From an uncultured Clostridia bacterium (GTDB lineage Bacteria > Bacillota > Clostridia > Christensenellales > Borkfalkiaceae), in contig CANROI010000035.1 of the NCBI GenBank assembly GCA_947632165.1, positions 1-10,682 of the forward strand: 10,682 bases of DNA, read 5' to 3'. The notes beneath the pieces are model-generated. The model saw nothing but the letters and a program-made list of their open reading frames with translations, ran no database searches and was not told the origin of the DNA. Shown piece by piece: positions 6,458-10,682 of this stretch. The position numbers were made by a program, and so were the translations under genes. How positions within the stretch are numbered: position 1 is the stretch's first letter; every line of letters starts with the position of its first letter.

Positions 6458-6493
6458 TTCTACTGACAGTAGAGCGCAATTTTTTGGCTCTAC
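6458..6493. promoter_or_regulatory. Operator-like inverted repeats
   Basis: Three copies of the half-site YTCTAC occur: TTCTAC at 6458-6463, its complement GTAGAG at 6469-6474, and CTCTAC at 6488-6493. The first two form a palindrome, CTACTG-A-CAGTAG (6460-6472, 7-bp arms if extended to 6459-6473). The last two form GTAGAGC/GCTCTAC with 11 bases between arms. They sit immediately upstream of the -35 of the operon promoter, where a repressor or activator could act. The Xre regulator encoded next to it is the obvious candidate ligand. Confidence 0.5.
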
Positions 6494-6536
6494 CGCGCGA
6501 ATTGCGGCGGATAGAGGCAAAATCGCAAAAAGTAGG

Positions 6537-6565
6537 TTGCAACCGCCGCCGCGCCGTGCTATAAT
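6537..6565 (+). promoter_or_regulatory. Rightward promoter P1
   Basis: TTGCAA (6537-6542), 17 bases, then TATAAT (6560-6565) with an extended TGC before it. The expected start is near 6572, about 205 bases upstream of the zinc-ribbon gene. It is back to back with the HTH operon promoter. Its transcript would contain the hairpin at 6626-6660. Confidence 0.65.
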
Positions 6566-6625
6566 CAAGCCGTAAATCCGATGCGGAGGGCTTCCGCCGT
6601 CCGCGTTCGGTCACTCTCCAATATT

Positions 6626-6660
6626 GTAAATCTTCCCGCGGGTTCCGTGGGAAGATTTAC
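6626..6660 (+). other. Strong hairpin in leader or small RNA
   Basis: Arms 6626-6637 and 6649-6660 are perfectly complementary (12 bp, GTAAATCTTCCC with its complement) around an 11-base loop. It lies between promoters P1 and P2. GTAAATC also occurs at 6572-6578, right at the expected P1 start, and could compete for the 3' arm. There is no T tract directly after the stem on either strand, so a simple terminator is not evident. The role is unknown: small RNA, leader structure or protein-binding site. Confidence 0.5.
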
Positions 6661-6719
6661 GTTATGCGCCACTTTGAAAAAAATTTTTTCCGCCGGCGCG
6701 GAAATTATGGCCCGGGGGA

Positions 6720-6748
6720 TTGACTTCGGCCCGGCGGGGTGCTATAAT
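6720..6748 (+). promoter_or_regulatory. Promoter P2 of the zinc-ribbon gene
   Basis: TTGACT (6720-6725), 17 bases, then TATAAT (6743-6748) with an extended TGC. The expected start is near 6755, about 23 bases before the ATG. Confidence 0.85.
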
Positions 6749-6777
6749 AATGATAAATTTTATTGACAGGTGAGACT

Positions 6778-7419
6778 ATGAACAAATGCTTTAATTGCGG
6801 CGCGGAATTCGAGGGGAACGTCTGCCCCGTCTGCGAGACGCCCGCGACCACCGAAATAACCTGCCCCGTCTGCGGCACCCGGCAAAGCATCGACTCGCCC
6901 AGATGCGAAAAGTGCGGCTATTCCTTCGAATACGGCACCCGCGGCCGTCAGACCTACCCCGAAGAGGCGGTCGCCGACAACCGGCGCCGGAAGATGCTCA
7001 AGATCCTGTCCTATGTCCCCTCGGGCGCCTTCCTCCTCTTCTCGGTCCTGCTCTTCCTGCTCTGTCTGGCGCCCGTCACGACAGGGTTTCCCGTCAATCT
7101 CTACCAAATGATCGGGGACCTCGGAAGCGCCGCGGCACTCATCGCATTTGCGGTGCTCTCGCTGCTTGCGGCGGCCGTGGGCATACTGCTCCTACCCTTC
7201 CCCGGTTTCGACCTCGCCAAGCGGTTCGAACGGCCCGTCGGGATCCTGCGCACGGTGTGGACGTATCTCCCTTTCCTGTTCTATTTCATCCTCTACTCGA
7301 TCGGCTGCTCGCTCTCATTCCTCGGGGGCGCGTTTGAGGTCCTCCTGATCCTCTTCTGCCTGCTCTTTGCGCTTGTCCATGCCGCATGTCTGCTCCTTCC
7401 GCGGCTGCTGAAGCGTTGA
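6778..7419 (+). CDS. Double zinc-ribbon membrane protein
   Basis: A 213-residue protein. The N terminus has two zinc ribbons in tandem: cysteine pairs at 4/7 and 16/19, then 29/32 and 43/46. A short linker and four hydrophobic segments follow (about 82-100, 115-140, 160-180 and 186-208). It belongs to the broad group of zinc-ribbon membrane proteins common in Firmicutes; the function is unknown. The ribbons are expected on the cytoplasmic side and may bind a partner protein or nucleic acid. The ATG at 6778 has AGGTGAG five bases upstream. An in-frame TTG at 6763 has no ribosome site. It is a single-gene unit with its own promoter, ending at the hairpin at 7444-7469 and convergent with rubrerythrin. 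Confidence 0.85.
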   Translation: MNKCFNCGAEFEGNVCPVCETPATTEITCPVCGTRQSIDSPRCEKCGYSFEYGTRGRQTYPEEAVADNRRRKMLKILSYVPSGAFLLFSVLLFLLCLAPVTTGFPVNLYQMIGDLGSAAALIAFAVLSLLAAAVGILLLPFPGFDLAKRFERPVGILRTVWTYLPFLFYFILYSIGCSLSFLGGAFEVLLILFCLLFALVHAACLLLPRLLKR

Positions 7420-7443
7420 GCCTCTGATCCGACCGATAAAACC

Positions 7444-7469
7444 ACGGCGGGCCGAAATCGGCCCGCCGT
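7444..7469. terminator. Bidirectional terminator between convergent genes
   Basis: A perfect GC-rich stem (7444-7454 with 7459-7469, 11 bp, loop AAAT) lies 25 bases after the zinc-ribbon stop and 40 bases after the rubrerythrin stop. On the plus strand it is followed by CTCTTCTTTTGTGTTTC. On the minus strand it is followed by GGTTTTATC. It serves the rightward gene well and the leftward one moderately. Confidence 0.85.
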
Positions 7470-7508
7470 CTCTTCTTTTGTGTTTCTTTTGTGCTACTTC
7501 TGTATTTC

Positions 7509-8033
7509 TCAAGCGTTGAAATAGCGCTTCAGAAGCCCCTTGAAGCCTGCGCCGTGGCGCGCCTCGTCCTTTGCCATCTCATGGACGGTATCGTGGATCG
7601 CGTCGTAGCCGAGTTCCTTGGCACGCTTTGCGAGCATGAGCTTGCCCTCGCAGGCGCCCGCCTCCGCGGCAGCTCTGAGCTCGAGGTTCTTCTTGGTGGA
7701 ATTTGTCACCACTTCGCCCAAAAGCTCCGCGAATTTACTTGCATGCTCCGCCTCTTCGAACGCATAGCGCTTGTAAGCCTCTGCGATCTCGGGATAGCCC
7801 TCGCGCTCGGCGACGCGCGCCATGGCAAGGTACATGCCCACCTCGCAGCACTCGCCCGAGAAGTTGGCGCGGAGCCCATCCATGACCTCCTTGTCCTCGA
7901 CGATCCCGTCGCCCACATGATGTTCGCAGGCAAAGCTCTTTTCTTCGATGGGCACGAACTTCTTCGCCTTGCAAACGGGGCAAACTTCCACATCATCCGC
8001 GACGATCTCGCCGCAAACCGCACACCTTTTCAT
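7509..8033 (-). CDS. Reverse rubrerythrin (rubredoxin domain first)
   Basis: A 174-residue non-haem iron protein. An N-terminal rubredoxin-like domain has cysteine pairs at 4/7 and 18/21. A ferritin-like four-helix diiron domain follows, with the two ExxH motifs EAEH (94-97) and EARH (157-160) plus further glutamates at 61-64 and 123-129. Classical rubrerythrin has the rubredoxin domain at the C terminus. This reversed order is the revRbr type of clostridia, which reduces hydrogen peroxide (and oxygen) with electrons from NADH via partner proteins and protects anaerobes. Start: the ATG at 8033 has AAGGAG ten bases upstream; a TTG at 8042 would leave almost no spacing. It is a single gene with promoter at 8067-8095 and terminator at 7444-7469. 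An anaerobic or oxygen-sensitive host is implied. Confidence 0.93.
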   Translation of the reverse strand: MKRCAVCGEIVADDVEVCPVCKAKKFVPIEEKSFACEHHVGDGIVEDKEVMDGLRANFSGECCEVGMYLAMARVAEREGYPEIAEAYKRYAFEEAEHASKFAELLGEVVTNSTKKNLELRAAAEAGACEGKLMLAKRAKELGYDAIHDTVHEMAKDEARHGAGFKGLLKRYFNA

Positions 8034-8066
8034 TTTATACAATCTCCTTCTGTCTTTTTTGCAACA

Positions 8067-8095
8067 ATTATATCACAACCCGCGCGCCTTTGCAA
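8067..8095 (-). promoter_or_regulatory. Promoter of rubrerythrin
   Basis: On the minus strand TTGCAA (8095-8090), 17 bases, then TATAAT (8072-8067) with an extended TGA. The expected start is near 8060, giving a leader of about 27 bases to the ATG at 8033. The -35 lies inside the loop of the palindrome at 8079-8105. Confidence 0.8.
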
Positions 8096-8105
8096 GACGC
8101 GCGGG
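8079..8105. promoter_or_regulatory. GC palindrome around the rubrerythrin -35
   Basis: Arms CCCGCGCG (8079-8086) and CGCGCGGG (8098-8105) are perfectly complementary and flank 11 bases that hold the -35 TTGCAA. It may be an operator for control of rubrerythrin. Alternatively it is the hairpin that ends the argS-phosphatase transcript coming from the right, 17 bases after that stop. No T tract follows on the minus strand. Confidence 0.5.
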
Positions 8106-8121
8106 AGAATTTTTTTCGGTT

Positions 8122-8751
8122 TTATGACAAAATTTTTGCAAGTTCTTCGGGTGTGGAGACAAACTCTCTTGCCCCGGCGGCCGCCAGCTGCTCCTTCGTG
8201 CGGTATCCCCAGAGCACCGAGATCCCGCGCATGCCCGCATTCCGCGCCGTCATGACGTCCGTCTCCCCGTCGCCCACGAACACGCAGTCCTTCGGCGATA
8301 CATGCAATTTGAGCGCGGCATAGCGCGCGAGGGAAGGGTCCGGCTTGCAGGGGAAGGCGCCGCTGTCCCCCGCCACGAAATCGAACCTGCCCGGGAAAAA
8401 GGCCGCTATGCAGTTCTCCGTCGCCCCCTGCGGCTTGTTCGTGATGACCGCGAGCTTTGCCCGCTTCCCGAGCGAGGCAAGCAATTCGCCGATCCCCCCG
8501 AAGGGCTTGGTGAGCGCGTTCTTGCTCGCGGCATAGTGGGCGGTGAACCACTCAAAACAGGCCTCCGTACATGCGCCCGCGGGCAGCGCGCGCTCAATGA
8601 GCCTGTGCGCCCCCTCGCCGATGTAGGCCTGCGCCTCCGCCCGCGTGACGGGAGGATAGCCGAACTGCAGGAGCGTTTCGTTGAGCACGGCGTGGATATC
8701 GGGCAGGGTATCGAGCAAAGTGCCGTCGAGATCGAAAAAGACCGCTTGCAT
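8122..8751 (-). CDS. HAD-family phosphatase, phosphoglycolate phosphatase-like
   Basis: A 209-residue HAD hydrolase of subfamily IA, with a helical cap inserted after motif I. Motif I is DLDGT (nucleophile Asp7, acid/base Asp9), motif II ITNK (Thr104), motif III KPDP (Lys136) and motif IV GDGETD (Asp161 and Asp165). Overall it resembles Gph/PpaX-type small-molecule phosphatases that hydrolyse phosphoglycolate, nucleoside monophosphates or pyrophosphate; the exact substrate cannot be read from the sequence. Start: the ATG at 8751 overlaps the argS stop by one base (TGATG). A GTG one codon upstream is also possible, with GGAG preceding both. It is the second gene of an argS operon, so it is probably translated by coupling. 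Confidence 0.92.
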   Translation of the reverse strand: MQAVFFDLDGTLLDTLPDIHAVLNETLLQFGYPPVTRAEAQAYIGEGAHRLIERALPAGACTEACFEWFTAHYAASKNALTKPFGGIGELLASLGKRAKLAVITNKPQGATENCIAAFFPGRFDFVAGDSGAFPCKPDPSLARYAALKLHVSPKDCVFVGDGETDVMTARNAGMRGISVLWGYRTKEQLAAAGAREFVSTPEELAKILS

Positions 8752-10442
8752 CACATTTTCTCCGGAACGCCGATGCCGAGCAGGGTGAGGGCATTGGTGA
8801 GCGTCGTGAGCGTCGCCTCGGTGAGCGCGAGACGGAAATTCTTCGCCTGTTCGCTCTCCGCCTGCAGGATCTTGCAGTCGAAATAGAACTTGTTGAATTT
8901 CTGCGCGGTGTCCACGCAGAAGCGGGCGATCAGGCTCGGCTCGTACTTCTCCGCCGCCGACTTGACGACGTCGGGGAAGTCCGCAAGCGCCTTCAGAAGC
9001 TCAAATTCCTGTACGCAGGGCTCCGAAGCGGGCGCAGCCTGCCGCTCCGCCCCCTCTGCCCGCGCCTTTGCGAGCACGGAAGCGGCGCGCGCGCATGTGT
9101 ATTGCACATAGACGCTCGTCTCACCGTCGAAATTGAGCGCCTTGTCATAGGAAAAGACGATGTCCTTGATCTTGTTGTTGCAGAGCGCGCCGAACATCAC
9201 CGCGCCGACGCCCACTTTTTCGGCGACCGCTTCCTTGTCGGAGAGGTCGGGGTTCTTCTCCGAGATGACGGAGAGCGCCTTTTCGACGCAGCGGGAGATG
9301 ACGTCTTCGAGCCAGACGACCTTCCCCTTGCGGGTGGACATTGCGCCGTCCTCGAGCGAGACCATGCCGTAGGCGACGTGGACAAGGTCCTTCGCCCACT
9401 CCTTGCCCATGAGTTCGAGCACCTTGAACACCTGCTTGAAGTGCAGATTCTGCTGATAGGCGACCACATAGAGGCATTTCTCGAAGTCGTAGGTATTCTT
9501 GCGGTAGATCGCGGCGGCGAGGTCGCGCGTCGCGTAGAGGGAGGCGCCGTCCGAGCGCAGAATGAGGCAGGGCGGCATGCCGTATGGCTCGAGATCGACG
9601 ATCTTTGCCCCCTGGCTCTCGACGAGCAGGCCCTTCTCTTCGAGTTCGTCGATGACGGGCTGCATCTTGTCGGTATAGAAGCGCTCGCCCGCATAGCTGT
9701 CGAAGGTGACGTGCAATCTGTCGTAGATCGTCTTCACATAGGCGAGCGTGAGCTCTTTGAACCACTCGAAGAGCTCGCTCATCTCCCTGTCGCCGCTCTC
9801 GATGAGGCGGAAATACTCGCGCGCTTCGGCCTCCATCTCCTCGGTCGCCTCGCTGTTGAAGCGGACATAGAGGTCGTTGATCGCATGGATCCCGCCCTCT
9901 TGCACGGCGTTCCGGTCTCCCCAATGTTTATAGGCGCAGATGAGCTTGCCGAATTGGGTGCCGTAGTCGCCGAGATGGTTGATGCCGACGGCCCTGTAGC
10001 CGAGAAAGTTGAAGATGCGGTACAGGCTCCCGCCGAGCACGGTCGTCGAAAGATGCCCGATGTGGAAAGGCTTGGCGATGTTGACGGAGGAATAGTCGAT
10101 GCAGATCGTTCTCCCCTTGCCGAGGTCGGAGGCGCCGTACCTTGCCCCCTCGCGTGCGATGCGAGCGAGGGTCTCTTCGGCGAGCCCCCGGCGGCTGACC
10201 CTGAAATTGAGATAGCCGTTGACGGCGGTCGCCTCCGAAATAACGCCGTCGGCGGGATAGGCCGCGGCGAGCTCCTCGGCGATCTTCACGGGGGGCTTGC
10301 GCAGGATCTTCGCGAATTTGAAACAGGGAAGCGCAAAGTCTCCGAGCGAAGTATCGGGCGGAACCGCGATCGCCTCCGCGATCTCGGCAGCGCTCATGCT
10401 CTCTATGCAGAGCCGCTGTGCGATGTATGCCTTGTAATCCAT
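8751..10442 (-). CDS. argS: Arginyl-tRNA synthetase
   Basis: A 563-residue class I synthetase that charges tRNA-Arg with arginine using ATP. The N-terminal ArgRS-specific domain covers about 1-85 (ends VNGYLNF). The catalytic core carries the HIGH motif at 127-130 (AKPFHIGHL) and the degenerate KMSKS equivalent MSTRKG at 368-373. The DALR-type anticodon-binding domain fills the C terminus (from YTCARAASVL onward). Length is normal and no key residue is missing. Start: the ATG at 10442 has AAGGAG six bases upstream and begins the expected N-terminal fold. The open frame further upstream runs through the promoter and is not coding. The leader is only about 17 bases, so there is no room for a T-box. 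It is first of two genes. Confidence 0.97.
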   Translation of the reverse strand: MDYKAYIAQRLCIESMSAAEIAEAIAVPPDTSLGDFALPCFKFAKILRKPPVKIAEELAAAYPADGVISEATAVNGYLNFRVSRRGLAEETLARIAREGARYGASDLGKGRTICIDYSSVNIAKPFHIGHLSTTVLGGSLYRIFNFLGYRAVGINHLGDYGTQFGKLICAYKHWGDRNAVQEGGIHAINDLYVRFNSEATEEMEAEAREYFRLIESGDREMSELFEWFKELTLAYVKTIYDRLHVTFDSYAGERFYTDKMQPVIDELEEKGLLVESQGAKIVDLEPYGMPPCLILRSDGASLYATRDLAAAIYRKNTYDFEKCLYVVAYQQNLHFKQVFKVLELMGKEWAKDLVHVAYGMVSLEDGAMSTRKGKVVWLEDVISRCVEKALSVISEKNPDLSDKEAVAEKVGVGAVMFGALCNNKIKDIVFSYDKALNFDGETSVYVQYTCARAASVLAKARAEGAERQAAPASEPCVQEFELLKALADFPDVVKSAAEKYEPSLIARFCVDTAQKFNKFYFDCKILQAESEQAKNFRLALTEATLTTLTNALTLLGIGVPEKM

Positions 10443-10465
10443 AGAAAACTCCTTATTCTTCAGCC

Positions 10466-10494
10466 ATTCTAACATAAAATCAAATTTTAAGCAA
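10466..10494 (-). promoter_or_regulatory. Promoter of argS
   Basis: On the minus strand TTGCTT (10494-10489), 17 bases, then TAGAAT (10471-10466) with an extended TGT. The expected start is near 10459, just upstream of the argS ribosome site. Confidence 0.75.
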
Positions 10495-10503
10495 CCGAAA
10501 GGC

Positions 10504-10532
10504 TTGAAGTTTGCGAAAAAATGTTCTATAAT
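10504..10532 (+). promoter_or_regulatory. Rightward promoter at the right edge
   Basis: TTGAAG (10504-10509), 17 bases, then TATAAT (10527-10532). The expected start is near 10539, giving a leader of about 90 bases before the ATG at 10628. Its -35 is nine bases from the argS -35, so the two promoters are divergent and could share control. I see no clear hairpin or riboswitch in the leader. Confidence 0.7.
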
Positions 10533-10627
10533 GAGATGATCGGACAAGTTAAGAAAACCGCCGGTCACAAAAACCGTGCAGCGGCAAGCAAGACAAGGAG
10601 CGCGAGGCTTTTCGAAGGGAGTGTACT

Positions 10628-10682
10628 ATGACGTACATGACCGAGAAAAACGCAGCGCGACACCGTATTGCGCAGCCGATCC
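10628..10682 (+). CDS. Start of an unidentified gene, cut by the window end
   Basis: Only 18 codons are present (MTYMTEKNAARHRIAQPI). The ATG at 10628 has AGGGAG six bases upstream and is preceded by a rightward promoter, so a real gene is likely. A second in-frame ATG at 10637 is less well spaced. The visible peptide is hydrophilic, with no signal peptide and no recognisable motif. Confidence 0.6.
   Translation, partial: MTYMTEKNAARHRIAQPI

Noticed and set aside
6420..6540. CtsR heptamer repeats or a CIRCE element controlling the clpC operon
   Set aside because: I looked for tandem GGTCAAA-type heptamers and the CIRCE inverted repeat near the promoter and saw neither. GTCAAC near the -35 is just the complement of TTGAC.
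5217..6575. Plus-strand open frame of about 450 codons opposite the HTH and membrane protein genes
   Set aside because: The same antisense effect: it runs through the operon promoter and operators, has extremely acidic low-complexity content and no ribosome site.
6581..6766. Possible 61-residue peptide between P1 and P2
   Set aside because: No ribosome site, it reads through the hairpin and the P2 promoter, and the peptide has no recognisable features. The region is better explained as regulatory.
10443..10500. T-box or other riboswitch upstream of argS
   Set aside because: The promoter lies so close that the leader is only about 17 bases, too short for a T-box.
1..10682. CRISPR array, insertion sequence, prophage or toxin-antitoxin module
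   Set aside because: No spaced direct repeats, transposase or integrase genes, phage genes or small paired genes of that kind are present. The region reads as core chromosome.

Overview
This window looks like chromosomal DNA from a GC-rich member of the Firmicutes, most likely an uncultivated anaerobic clostridium. The grounds are the mcsA-mcsB-clpC arginine-phosphorylation/protease cluster, a rubredoxin-first (reverse) rubrerythrin, good Shine-Dalgarno sequences, TTG/GTG starts with 4-base overlaps, and SigA-like promoters with extended -10 elements. The lineage is an inference; there is no 16S or other marker gene to settle it.

Left edge (1-632): two RNA genes read leftward. A consensus promoter (445-472) drives tRNA-Pro with anticodon AGG (275-351), followed by a hairpin terminator (231-272). 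Beyond it lies a long, nearly self-complementary segment (about 9-189) that folds like 6S RNA: closing stem, central bubble with small hairpins, apical stem. A GC-rich 16-bp palindrome (581-614) follows clpC.

Main operon (6454 down to 633, minus strand): six genes packed with 4-base overlaps or very short gaps. In transcription order they are an Xre-type helix-turn-helix regulator with four membrane segments, a four-helix membrane protein with two globular segments, a DUF1653 protein, a short McsA, the arginine kinase McsB and the AAA+ unfoldase ClpC. McsA/McsB mark proteins by arginine phosphorylation and ClpC unfolds marked proteins for ClpP. The regulator slot, occupied in many Firmicutes by ctsR, here holds the membrane-bound Xre protein. 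It is preceded by a perfect-consensus promoter, an apparently leaderless start and operator-like inverted repeats. This is the most interesting feature of the window.

Middle (6420-7508): a regulatory region with two rightward promoters and a strong hairpin leads to a zinc-ribbon membrane protein. It ends at a bidirectional terminator shared with the convergent rubrerythrin gene.

Right (7509-10682): the reverse rubrerythrin (peroxide defence) has its own promoter, whose -35 sits in the loop of a GC palindrome. argS and an overlapping HAD phosphatase gene form a two-gene leftward operon. A divergent promoter pair at 10466-10532 separates argS from the start of an unidentified rightward gene that runs off the window.
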